Assembly (NCBI GenBank): GCA_034666665.1 | Contig: JAXDLK010000201.1 | Span: forward strand, 1 to 13,586 | Source: JAXDLK01 sp034666665 | Lineage (GTDB): Bacteria; Desulfobacterota; Binatia; JACPRU01 | Reading direction: 5' to 3' | Length of the DNA stretch: 13,586 nucleotides | Part shown: piece after piece, positions 1 through 7,281 of the stretch | Layout of the letters: the number at the start of each line of letters is the position of its first letter | How positions within the stretch are numbered: position 1 is the stretch's first letter | Made by a program: the position numbers and the translations under genes | Notes under the pieces: generated by a model | What the model saw: the letters and a program-made list of their open reading frames with translations, nothing else | Database searches by the model: none | Told to the model about the DNA's origin: nothing

Positions 1-1352
1 ACATGGTCACGCGCGAGGGCTTCAACGCGCTCTTGAAGACCCTCGAGGAGCCGCCCGCGCACGCGAAGTTCATCTTCGCGACCACGGCGATCGACAAGTT
101 CCCGGACACGATCGTCTCACGATGCCAACGCTACGACTTCCGCCGCATTCCCGCGGCTCGTATCGGCGAGCAGCTGCGGGCGATCGCGGCAGAGGAGGGC
201 GTGACGATCACCGATGGAGCCGTCTACGTGATCGCGCGCGAGGCGGAGGGCAGCCTTCGAGATGCGGAGTCGCTCCTCGATCGGATGATCGCGTTCTCCG
301 GGACGACGATCGACGACGAGGAGGTGAGCCGGGTGCTCGGCGTCGCCGACCGCCACACGCGGAATGCGGTCGCCGAGGCGGTGCTCGGCGCGGACGCGCG
401 CCGGGCGCTCGAGGTCGTGGCCGACATCCACGAGTCCGGACGCGATCTCGAGCGCTTCAGCCGCGATCTCCTCGAGCACTTCCGGAACCTGACGGTGGTG
501 AAGCTCTACGGCACCCGCGGAACGCTGCGCGACCTGCCGGACGAGGAGATCGACGAGCTTCGCCGGCAGTCGGAGACCCGCGCGTTCGCCGATCTGCAGC
601 GGATGTTCCGGATCGCGCTCCAGGCGGACGACGAGCTCCGTCGCTCGACCGTCCCGCGCATGGTGCTCGAAATGACGGTCGTGCGGCTGGCGACGCTCGA
701 GCCCGCTGCGCCGGTCGACGAGGTGCTGCGGCGTCTCGACGAGCTCGAGCAGAGCTTGCTGGCGGCGCCGTCTTCGGTTCGGCCGCGTGTGGTGCGATCC
801 GGGGGCGGCGAGACCTCGCGGCGCGAGAGTCCCCGGGCGCCGGAGCCGGTCGCCTCCGCGCCCGCGGCCGAGGCGCCGACGATCGAGTGGGAGGGACCAT
901 CGGAGGCGGAGCCACCCTCGACTCGCAGGTCCGAGAGCGTCGCGGTTCCATCGCCCGTCGCGGCGCCGGCTCCGATCGACTCCCCGGTCGACGCGGGGAG
1001 GTGGGAGGAGTTCCTCGAGTTCGTCCGCCGCAAACGGGTCTCCACGTACTTCACGCTCAGCCACGCGCGCGTCCTCGAGCACGCGAGCGGCTCGCTCCGA
1101 CTCGCGGTCGGCCGCGAGTCGTGGGCGAAGGAGCTCCGCAGTATCGTGCCCGCGCTCGCGGAGTACGCGGCGGAGTTCTTCGGCGAGCCGACGCAGGTCG
1201 GGATCGAGATGGTGGAGCCGACGGCGGCGGTCCGTCCGCGAAACCCGATCGCCGAGGCGCTCGAGAATCCGGCGGTCCAGAAGGCGGTCGATGCTTTCGG
1301 CGGCCAGGTGCGCGAGGTGCGGGAGCTCACTCGCCGCCCGCGCGGAGAGTAG
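1..1352 (+). CDS. dnaX: DNA polymerase III subunit gamma/tau (DnaX), 5'-truncated
   Basis: This is the clamp-loader ATPase subunit of the replicative polymerase, cut by the window edge; the reading frame is open at base 1. Counting from the Met codon at base 3, 449 residues are visible. They start near the end of the AAA+ motor: FNALLKTLEEPP, then sensor 1 (FIFATT, 23-28) and the SRC arginine-finger motif (39-41). Next come the lid, including the sensor-2-like GSLRDAESLLD, and the helical collar (about 100-250). A Pro/Ala/Ser-rich linker follows (about 255-332), then a C-terminal tau-like domain (about 334-445) that ends in the usual NPAVQKAVDAFGG-type tail. The Walker A and zinc-binding parts lie outside the window. 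ybaB follows after 10 bases, and dnaX-ybaB-recR is a classic conserved order. The base-3 Met is internal and should not be read as the start. Confidence 0.96.
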   Translation, partial: MVTREGFNALLKTLEEPPAHAKFIFATTAIDKFPDTIVSRCQRYDFRRIPAARIGEQLRAIAAEEGVTITDGAVYVIAREAEGSLRDAESLLDRMIAFSGTTIDDEEVSRVLGVADRHTRNAVAEAVLGADARRALEVVADIHESGRDLERFSRDLLEHFRNLTVVKLYGTRGTLRDLPDEEIDELRRQSETRAFADLQRMFRIALQADDELRRSTVPRMVLEMTVVRLATLEPAAPVDEVLRRLDELEQSLLAAPSSVRPRVVRSGGGETSRRESPRAPEPVASAPAAEAPTIEWEGPSEAEPPSTRRSESVAVPSPVAAPAPIDSPVDAGRWEEFLEFVRRKRVSTYFTLSHARVLEHASGSLRLAVGRESWAKELRSIVPALAEYAAEFFGEPTQVGIEMVEPTAAVRPRNPIAEALENPAVQKAVDAFGGQVREVRELTRRPRGE

Positions 1353-1362
1353 CGGAAACGAC

Positions 1363-1695
1363 ATGACAAAGACCCCGGGCATCGGCGGGTTCGGAGATCT
1401 CCTGAAGCAGGCGCAGGAGCTGCAGTCGCAGCTCTCGAAGATTCAGGAGGAAGCGCAGCAGAAGACGGTCGAGGCGTCGTCGGGAGGCGGCATGGTCACG
1501 GCGATGGTGAACGGCAAGCTGCAGCTCCTGTCGCTCAAGATCGATCCGACGGTGGTCGCGAGCGGCGACCGCGAGATGATCGAGGATCTCGTGGTCGCGG
1601 CGGTGAACGAGGCCCTGAAGCGCGCCCAGGAAATGATGGCCGAGGAGATGAGCCGGTTGACCGGCGGCCTCCGCCTGCCGGGTTTCAATCCCTGA
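1363..1695 (+). CDS. ybaB: YbaB/EbfC family nucleoid-associated protein
   Basis: A 110-residue small DNA-binding protein of the YbaB/EbfC family, whose members act as dimers on the nucleoid. The sequence has the family pattern: a Gly-rich start (GIGGFGDLLKQAQELQ), an amphipathic Gln-rich helix (13-35), a central beta region (GGGMVTAMVNGKLQLLSLKIDP, 41-62) and a C-terminal helix (DLVVAAVNEALKRAQEMMAEEM) before GGLRLPGF. The frame is open far upstream inside dnaX, but the ATG at 1363 gives the standard family length. It follows a weak GGAAA (1354-1358) and lies just after the dnaX stop. Its TGA stop directly abuts the recR ATG, so translational coupling is likely. Placement between dnaX and recR supports the assignment; the exact cellular role of the family is less settled. 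Confidence 0.95.
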   Translation: MTKTPGIGGFGDLLKQAQELQSQLSKIQEEAQQKTVEASSGGGMVTAMVNGKLQLLSLKIDPTVVASGDREMIEDLVVAAVNEALKRAQEMMAEEMSRLTGGLRLPGFNP

Positions 1696-2292
1696 ATGGC
1701 GCTCCCCGCTCCGCTCCGTCGTCTGGTCGACGAGCTCACCAGACTACCGGGCATCGGCGAGAAGACCGCCACCCGGCTCGCGTTCTTCGTGCTGCGAAGC
1801 GACGGCGACTACGCCCGCGCCCTCGCCGAGGCGATCGCCACGGTGAAGGAGCAGATCCGGCTCTGTGCCGGGTGTCTCGGCTTCACCGAGAAGGAGCGCT
1901 GCACGATCTGCGACGATGGCGCCCGGAGCGAAGAGATCGTCTGCGTGGTCGAGGACCCGGCGGACGTCATGGCTGTCGAGCGCGCGGGCGACTTCCGCGG
2001 GCGCTATCACGTTCTGCACGGGCGTCTCGCCCCGCTCGACGGTATCGGACCGGAGCACCTGAAGATCGCCGAGCTCCTCGACCGCATCCGCGCCGGTGTC
2101 GTGAAGGAGCTGATCGTCGCGACCAACCCGACGGTCGAGGGCGAGGCGACCGCGCTCTACCTGGCGCGCCTGATCAAACCGCTCGGCATCCGCGTGACGA
2201 GGATCGCGCATGGCCTGCCGATGGGCGGTGACGTCGAGTACGCCGACGGCGTGACGCTCAGCCGCGCCCTCGAAGGCCGCCGCGAAATGTAG
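1696..2292 (+). CDS. recR: Recombination mediator protein RecR
   Basis: RecR (198 residues) works with RecF and RecO in loading RecA onto SSB-coated gapped DNA. All family landmarks are present. There is a helix-hairpin-helix (LPGIGEKTATRLAF, 17-30), a four-Cys zinc finger (C57, C60, C69, C72) and a Toprim domain opening with IVCVVEDPADVMAVE (acidic E86, D88). The Toprim domain continues with ELIVATNPTVEGEATALYL, and the protein ends with the conserved HGLPMGGDVEYADGVTLSRALEGR. The length is typical. The ATG follows the ybaB stop with no spacer and no visible Shine-Dalgarno sequence, which suggests coupled translation. The TAG stop (2290-2292) lies inside one copy of the GTAGAT direct repeat flanking the palindromic element downstream. 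Confidence 0.97.
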   Translation: MALPAPLRRLVDELTRLPGIGEKTATRLAFFVLRSDGDYARALAEAIATVKEQIRLCAGCLGFTEKERCTICDDGARSEEIVCVVEDPADVMAVERAGDFRGRYHVLHGRLAPLDGIGPEHLKIAELLDRIRAGVVKELIVATNPTVEGEATALYLARLIKPLGIRVTRIAHGLPMGGDVEYADGVTLSRALEGRREM

Positions 2293-2386
2293 ATTGGGGG
2301 GACGTTTCACACATTGCGCGCATTCGGTCTGTCGACAGCGCTGACCGCCGGCGAATGCGCACAATGTGTGAAACGTCCCCGTAGAT
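2289..2386. mobile_element. MITE-like palindromic insertion with 6-bp flanking direct repeat
   Basis: GTAGAT occurs at 2289-2294 and again at 2381-2386. Between them is an 86-bp segment (2295-2380) made almost wholly of an inverted repeat. If the segment and one GTAGAT are removed, the recR stop TAG is directly followed by the ATGATG of the ABC-F gene, the same abutting layout as ybaB/recR. This is what a target-site duplication from insertion of a non-coding element would leave. The right copy rebuilds the start codon of the ABC-F gene. There is no room for a transposase, so movement in trans would be needed. A chance 6-bp match remains possible. REP-type palindromes moved by TnpA_REP enzymes are an alternative class, but those are not expected to leave a target duplication. 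Confidence 0.6.
2298..2380. repeat. 29-bp inverted repeat around a 25-bp centre
   Basis: The left arm (2298-2326) begins GGGGACGTTTCACACATTG. It pairs with the right arm (2352-2380) over 29 positions with a single C/A mismatch (2317 against 2361). The centre (2327-2351) itself carries a perfect 10-bp palindrome, CTGTCGACAG (2329-2338), and CGGTC/GACCG half-sites (2325-2329, 2343-2347). In RNA the whole unit would fold into a very stable hairpin ending 4 bases before the ATG of the next gene. It lacks a U-tract, so it is not a standard intrinsic terminator, but it could cause attenuation or RNase processing. Confidence 0.9.
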
Positions 2387-4301
2387 GATGCTGTCACTCG
2401 TCGGAGTTTCGAAGGCGTACGGGGCGCAGACCGTGCTCCGTGACGTCGACTGGGCGGTCGGCGCCGGAGAGCGCGTCGGGCTCGCCGGCGCGAACGGCGC
2501 CGGGAAGTCGACGCTGATGCGGATCGTCGCCGGCGGCGTCGAGCCCGATCGCGGAGCGGTGTGTCTCAACAAGGGCGCGACCGTCGGCTACCTGCCCCAG
2601 GAGATCGTCGGCATGCGCGGTACGACGGTGCGGACGTCCGCGCTCGCCGCCTTCGACGAGATCCACGCCCTCGAGCGCCGGTGCCGCGAGCTCGAGCACG
2701 CGCTCGAGAGCGCCGAGTCGTCCTCGCCGGAGGCCGTACGGCTGCTCGAGGAGTACGCGGCGGCGCGCGAGGAGTGGGACCACCGCGGGAGCTACGACCT
2801 CGAGAGCCGGGCGGAGGAGGTGCTCCACGGCCTCGGCTTCGCGACCGCCGACTTCGAGCGCGACGTCGGCGAGTTCAGCGGCGGCTGGCAGATGCGCATC
2901 GCGCTCGCGCGCCTCCTCCTGCAGCGTCCCGACGTCCTCCTCCTCGACGAGCCGACGAATCACCTCGACCTCGAGGCGCGGAACTGGCTGGAGGAGTTCC
3001 TCGGCACGTATCCGGGCGCCGTCGTGCTGGTCGCGCACGACCGCTACTTCCTCGACGTGACGGTGAACCGGATCGCCGAGGTGGAGAACGGCCGTCTCAC
3101 GGACTACTTCTGCAACTTCTCGACCTACGAGATCCAGAAGGCGGAGCGGCTCGAGCAGGCGCGGCGCGCCTACGAGGTGCAGCAGGAGGAGATCGAGCGG
3201 ACGGAGAACTTCATCCGCAAGTTCCGTTACCAGGCCTCGAAGGCGAAGCTCGTGCAGAGCCGCGTGAAGCAGCTCGAGAAGCTCGAGCGTCTCGAGCCGC
3301 CTCCCGGGACGCGGAAGAGCTTCCGGCTGCGATTGCCCTCCGCCGACCGCAGCGGCCGCATCGTCCTCGAGCTCGCCGGCGCGACCAAGCGGTATGGCGA
3401 TCTCGCCGTCTACGAGCGGGTCGACGTCGCCGTCGAGCGAGGCGAGCGCATCGCGCTGGTCGGACCGAACGGAGCCGGCAAGACCACGCTCGTGAAGCTG
3501 CTCGCGGGCGTCGAGCCGCTGACGTCGGGCGACCGCCGCCTCGGACACAAGGTGGCGCTCGGGTACTTCGCCCAGGATCAGGCGACGATCCTCGATCCGG
3601 CCAAGACGGTTCTCGAGGAGATGACCGCGGCGGCGCCGTACGAGATGGTGCCGCACCTCCGCGATCTCCTCGGCACCTTCCTCTTCTCCGGCGACGCGGT
3701 GCACAAGCGGACCCACGTGCTCTCCGGCGGCGAGCGAAACCGGCTCGCGCTCGCGCGGCTGCTCCTCCATGCCGCGAACTGCCTGCTGCTCGACGAGCCG
3801 ACGAACCATCTCGACATCCACGCGAAGGACGTCCTGCTCGAGGCGCTGCAGAACTACGAGGGCACGATCGTGCTGGTCTCGCACGATCGCTACGTGCTCG
3901 ATCAGCTCCCGCAGTGCATCGTCGAGGTCGGGCACGGCCGTGCGACGCGTTACCTCGGGAACTACGAGGAGTACCTGGCGAAGAAGGCGGAGGAGGAGGC
4001 GATACGCGCGCGAGCGACAGCCGCGCCCCCGCCCGCGGTCGTCCGCGAGAAGCCGAGGAACGACGCTCCGAAGCAGGTTCCCCCGAAGTCGAAGAAGCCG
4101 CGGATCGATCCCGCGCGGCTGACGGAGGACATCGCGCGCATCGAGGAGGAGCAGGCGCGGCTGACCGAGGAGCTCTCGCGGCCCGACTTCTACCTGACTC
4201 ACGCCGATCCTCACGGCCTGATCGCCCGCTACGGCGAGCTCAAGCAGCAGATCGCCGACATGTACGAGCGTCTCGACCGCGCGCTTACCGACTCTTCGTG
4301 A
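2385..4301 (+). CDS. ABC-F family ATP-binding protein (YheS-like)
   Basis: A soluble protein of 638 residues with two ABC ATPase domains and no membrane segment, as in ABC-F proteins, which act on the ribosome rather than in transport. NBD1 has Walker A GANGAGKS (35-42), signature FSGGW (164-168) and Walker B LLLDEP (185-190). NBD2 has GPNGAGKT (360-367), LSGGE (446-450) and LLLDEP (467-472). The interdomain linker (about 240-325) carries the charged helical stretch ERTENFIRKFRYQASKAKLV typical of ABC-F. A Lys/Pro-rich segment (545-575) leads into a C-terminal coiled coil (576-636). FSGGW, the linker and the length match the YheS branch best; Uup or EttA are less likely. No Shine-Dalgarno sequence is visible because the palindrome abuts the start; the next codon is also ATG (2388). 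The stop overlaps the cyclase start (GTGA). Confidence 0.93.
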   Translation: MMLSLVGVSKAYGAQTVLRDVDWAVGAGERVGLAGANGAGKSTLMRIVAGGVEPDRGAVCLNKGATVGYLPQEIVGMRGTTVRTSALAAFDEIHALERRCRELEHALESAESSSPEAVRLLEEYAAAREEWDHRGSYDLESRAEEVLHGLGFATADFERDVGEFSGGWQMRIALARLLLQRPDVLLLDEPTNHLDLEARNWLEEFLGTYPGAVVLVAHDRYFLDVTVNRIAEVENGRLTDYFCNFSTYEIQKAERLEQARRAYEVQQEEIERTENFIRKFRYQASKAKLVQSRVKQLEKLERLEPPPGTRKSFRLRLPSADRSGRIVLELAGATKRYGDLAVYERVDVAVERGERIALVGPNGAGKTTLVKLLAGVEPLTSGDRRLGHKVALGYFAQDQATILDPAKTVLEEMTAAAPYEMVPHLRDLLGTFLFSGDAVHKRTHVLSGGERNRLALARLLLHAANCLLLDEPTNHLDIHAKDVLLEALQNYEGTIVLVSHDRYVLDQLPQCIVEVGHGRATRYLGNYEEYLAKKAEEEAIRARATAAPPPAVVREKPRNDAPKQVPPKSKKPRIDPARLTEDIARIEEEQARLTEELSRPDFYLTHADPHGLIARYGELKQQIADMYERLDRALTDSS

Positions 4302-6184
4302 CCCTGCGGTCGCAGCTCGCGCCCGTTGCGCTGATCTGCGGTGCCATCGCCGTGGGCCTGGCGCTCGTCCACACGCGTCCCGGTCGCGCGCTCGAGGGGC
4401 ACGCGATCGACTGGCGGACGCGCTGGGCAGGGAGCGAGGCTACGGGAGATCCCGGCATCGTGCTCGTCGACATCGGCGAGGCCTCTCTCCGCGCGCTCGA
4501 GCCCGCGGTCGGCCGCTGGCCTTGGCCCCGCGACGTGCACGGCTTGATGATCGATGCGCTCTCCGGCGCAGGTGCGCGGGCGATCTTCTACGACATCTTC
4601 TTCGTCGAGCGAGACCTCGCGCATGCGGACGCGGATCGGGCGCTGGTCGAGAGCGCACGGCGCGCCGGCAACGTGGTGATCGCCGCGCTCGGCCAGAAGC
4701 AGCCGGGCGGCCCGGTGGAGGTGCCGTCCCTGATGCCGGTCGACGCGGCTCCGATCGCCGTGGAGTTCCCCGGGTTCCTCGCGCCGTTCCCGGACCTCGC
4801 CGCCGCGGCGCGCGTGGTGGCTCCGGTGAACGTGGCCATCGACGACGATGGCGTCGTGCGCCGCGGTGTGATGACGGTCGGCTATCGCGGTCGCCGCTAC
4901 GCCACGGCGCCGCTCGTGATCGCCTCGCTGATCGCCGGGGAGCCGCCGGTGTTTCCGCCGGGCCGCGTGGCCGTCGGCGCTCGCGGGCTGCCGCTCGACG
5001 AGAATGGCCGCGTGCTCCTTCGCTTCCGCGGTGAGAAGGGCTTTCGCCACCTCTCCTTTCTCGACGTGTTCCGCGCCTGGGGCGCGAAGCTCCACGGCCT
5101 CGCCTCCGAGTTCGACTGGACCGTGTTCCGCGATCGCGTCGTCATCGTCTCGACGACGGCGGCCGGTCTCTTCGACCAGCACACGGGTCCGTACGGCGGG
5201 GAGTACCCCGGCGGCGAGCTGCTGGCGACGGCGCTCGACAACCTGAAACGCGGCGACGCGCTCCGCGAGGTCTCACGGCGATCGGCGTCGATGCTGGTGA
5301 TCGTGATCGCGATCGCCGCGTCGGTGCCGACGCTCCTCGGCCGGGGGATCTGGCCGCTGCTCTTCGGGCTCACGCTCATCGGCGCATACGCGGTAGCGGC
5401 GTTCGTCGCCTTTCGCACGCACGGCCTCGTCTTGCCGCTGCTGGCACCGATGGTCGCGGCAGGGATCGCGCTCGGCCTCGGCGCCGGCCAGCGCTACCTG
5501 AGCGAGAGCCTCGAGCGCCGCCGCGTGCGCGCGGTCTTCTCGCGCTACGTCTCCGATCACGTGGTCGAGCGGTTGCTCGCCTCACCGGGAGCGCTCGACC
5601 TCGGCGGCAGCGAGGCCGAGATCACCGTGCTCTTCTCGGACATCCGCGACTTCACCACGCACAGCGAGCGCCTCGCACCTTCGGAGCTCGTGCGTCAGCT
5701 GAACGAGTACTTCGGCGCGGTGACCGAGGCGATCTTCCGGGAGGAAGGCACGGTCGACAAGTTCATCGGCGACGCCGTGATGGCGGTCTTCGGGGCGCCG
5801 CTGCCGCAGGCCGACCATCCACGCCGCGCCGTCCGCGCGGCGCTGGGCATGCTGTCCGCGCTCGAAGAGCTGAACCGCCGCTGGCGCGAGGAGGGACGGC
5901 CGGAATGGAGGATCGGCGTCGGCATCGCGACCGGCGTCGCGATCGTCGGCAACATCGGGTCTGCGCGGCGAACCGAATTCACCGTCATCGGCGACACCGT
6001 CAACCTGGCGTCACGGCTCGAAGGGCAGAACAAGGCGCTCGGCACCGAGATCCTGGTGAGCGACGCGACGGCCGCGCGACTCGGAGACGGATTCGCGCCT
6101 CGTCCGCACGGTGAGATAAGAGTGAAGGGCAAGGAGCGGCCGGTGACCGTGTACGAAATCCCGCGACCGCAGGAGAGGCGATGA
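4298..6184 (+). CDS. CHASE2-domain class III adenylate cyclase, membrane-bound
   Basis: A membrane sensor of 628 residues predicted to make cAMP from ATP. The start is GTG at 4298, overlapping the ABC-F stop in GTGA; the frame is open further upstream, but that part is a shadow of the ABC-F gene. Layout: one N-terminal membrane helix (9-25), an extracytoplasmic CHASE2 sensor domain (about 30-320, ending HTGPYGGEYPGGELLATALDN), three membrane helices (about 331-347, 353-372, 377-396), a short linker helix and the cyclase domain (about 435-620). Metal-binding aspartates are D448 (FSDIRDFT) and D492 (FIGDAVMAVFG). Substrate residues K488 and T562 (FTVIGD), with N569 and R573, give the Lys/Thr pattern of class IIIb adenylate cyclases rather than the Glu/Cys of guanylate cyclases. 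The catalytic set looks complete. The signal sensed is unknown. The stop overlaps the peptidase start (ATGA). Confidence 0.93.
   Translation: MTLRSQLAPVALICGAIAVGLALVHTRPGRALEGHAIDWRTRWAGSEATGDPGIVLVDIGEASLRALEPAVGRWPWPRDVHGLMIDALSGAGARAIFYDIFFVERDLAHADADRALVESARRAGNVVIAALGQKQPGGPVEVPSLMPVDAAPIAVEFPGFLAPFPDLAAAARVVAPVNVAIDDDGVVRRGVMTVGYRGRRYATAPLVIASLIAGEPPVFPPGRVAVGARGLPLDENGRVLLRFRGEKGFRHLSFLDVFRAWGAKLHGLASEFDWTVFRDRVVIVSTTAAGLFDQHTGPYGGEYPGGELLATALDNLKRGDALREVSRRSASMLVIVIAIAASVPTLLGRGIWPLLFGLTLIGAYAVAAFVAFRTHGLVLPLLAPMVAAGIALGLGAGQRYLSESLERRRVRAVFSRYVSDHVVERLLASPGALDLGGSEAEITVLFSDIRDFTTHSERLAPSELVRQLNEYFGAVTEAIFREEGTVDKFIGDAVMAVFGAPLPQADHPRRAVRAALGMLSALEELNRRWREEGRPEWRIGVGIATGVAIVGNIGSARRTEFTVIGDTVNLASRLEGQNKALGTEILVSDATAARLGDGFAPRPHGEIRVKGKERPVTVYEIPRPQERR
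6171..6175 (+). promoter_or_regulatory. Ribosome binding site of the M48 peptidase gene
   Basis: AGGAG lies 5 bases before the ATG at 6181, within the last codons of the cyclase gene. It is the clearest Shine-Dalgarno sequence on this strand. Most other genes of the string lack one and probably rely on coupling, so the peptidase may be translated more independently. Confidence 0.7.
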
Positions 6185-7281
6185 TTCGAAGCTTTCGATT
6201 GGCACTGGTGCTCTGCGCGGCGGCGGCTTTGCCGGCGGTCGCGTTCGACTGGGGGAAGCTCGTCCCGCCGACGACGGGCGGCGGTGCGGAGGACGAGTCC
6301 GCGGCCACCGGCTCGGCGGGAGCGCGCGGGATCGACGAGGGCGAGAACGTCGCCCGCGGCGGCCGCGATGACGCGGCCGTCAAAGCCGTCGCCGAGGCCG
6401 AGCCCAGCGCCGGCGAGGTCGGCAAGTTCGTCGAGAAGGGGGGCCTCTCGGCAGGGACCGCGCCTTCACCAGAGCCGAAGGCGGCGGCCCCCTCCGACTC
6501 CGGTGCGGGTGGAATCGGCATGGCCATGCTCCGGAACCTGGACCCGACCGGTCAAGCCGGCGCCGTGATGCAGACGGCAAAGGGGATCGTCGGTCTCAGC
6601 CCCGCCGAGGAGCACGAGCTCGGCCGGCGCATGGCCGCCGAGGTCTTTGCCCAGTACGGGCGCGACGGCGACCGCGACGCGGAGGTCTACGCGAACCTGG
6701 TGGCAGCGGTCGTCGGCCGCAATTCCGATCGGCCGGAGCTTCATTACCACGTCGGCATCCTGCGAAGCCGCGCCGTCAACGCCTTCTCGGCTCCCGGGGG
6801 GTACCTGTTCGTCACGCGCGGTGCGCTCGACGAGATCGAGGACGAGGCGGAGCTCGCGAACGTGATCGGTCACGAGATCGCCCACGTCACCGAGCGACAC
6901 ATCGTCCGTGAGATCCAGCGCGCGAACGTGCTCGGCGGCGCGCTGTCCGCGGCTCGCAACTCGGGTCTGACTTCCGGCCAGTACGATCAGCTCGCCGGCG
7001 TGGGCACGAAGATCCTGCAGCGCGGCCTCGGCCGGAAGGAAGAGCTCGCCGCCGATCACATGGGCGCCGAGTTCGCCGTGCGTGCGGGCTATGGCTCGCC
7101 GGGTCTCGTGCGGTTTCTCGAGCGACTGAAGGGCGAGGAGGGGAAGGGAGGTCTCACGCTGTTCCCCACTCACCCGCGCCCGCCCGTGCGGATCGCGGCG
7201 CTCGAGAGCGCGGGAGTGGGCAGCGGCGGCGCCGAGAAGCGGCTCGCCGAGCGCTTTCGGCGATTCCTGCCCCAGCGCTGA
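6181..7281 (+). CDS. Secreted M48 family zinc metallopeptidase
   Basis: A 366-residue zinc peptidase of the M48 (BepA/LoiP/Oma1-like) family, probably periplasmic and involved in envelope protein quality control. A Sec signal peptide spans 1-21, with likely cleavage after AVA; there is no lipobox cysteine with the right context. Residues 22-135 are Gly/Ala/Glu-rich and resemble no domain I know. The peptidase domain (about 138-345) has HEIAH (231-235) as the zinc site and catalytic Glu, and EELAADHMGAEFA (287-299), in which E288 is the expected third ligand. FPTHPRPPVRIAAL follows (328-341) and is a usual M48 C-terminal motif. No TPR repeats follow, unlike BepA. The ATG overlaps the cyclase stop (ATGA) and has a good ribosome binding site. 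The last 112 bp overlap the 3' end of the opposite-strand PEP-CTERM gene. Confidence 0.92.
   Translation: MIRSFRLALVLCAAAALPAVAFDWGKLVPPTTGGGAEDESAATGSAGARGIDEGENVARGGRDDAAVKAVAEAEPSAGEVGKFVEKGGLSAGTAPSPEPKAAAPSDSGAGGIGMAMLRNLDPTGQAGAVMQTAKGIVGLSPAEEHELGRRMAAEVFAQYGRDGDRDAEVYANLVAAVVGRNSDRPELHYHVGILRSRAVNAFSAPGGYLFVTRGALDEIEDEAELANVIGHEIAHVTERHIVREIQRANVLGGALSAARNSGLTSGQYDQLAGVGTKILQRGLGRKEELAADHMGAEFAVRAGYGSPGLVRFLERLKGEEGKGGLTLFPTHPRPPVRIAALESAGVGSGGAEKRLAERFRRFLPQR

Noticed and set aside
1..1352. Programmed frameshift signal making a short DnaX form
   Set aside because: No A-rich slippery heptamer with a following hairpin is visible in the part of dnaX present here.
117..1382. Long minus-strand open frame opposite dnaX (421 codons)
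   Set aside because: Arg/Leu/Asp-rich translation with no domain; it is the antisense shadow of a clear dnaX in GC-rich DNA.
2394..4214. 606-codon minus-strand frame opposite the ABC-F gene
   Set aside because: The ABC-F reading has all its motifs; the antisense frame has a repetitive Leu/Arg/Glu composition and no recognisable start context.
2561..4297. Possible N-terminal extension of the cyclase through the ABC-F gene
   Set aside because: The frame is open but Arg/Pro/Ala-rich and out of frame with ABC-F; a GTG at 4298 in a GTGA overlap gives a normal membrane-anchored CHASE2 cyclase.
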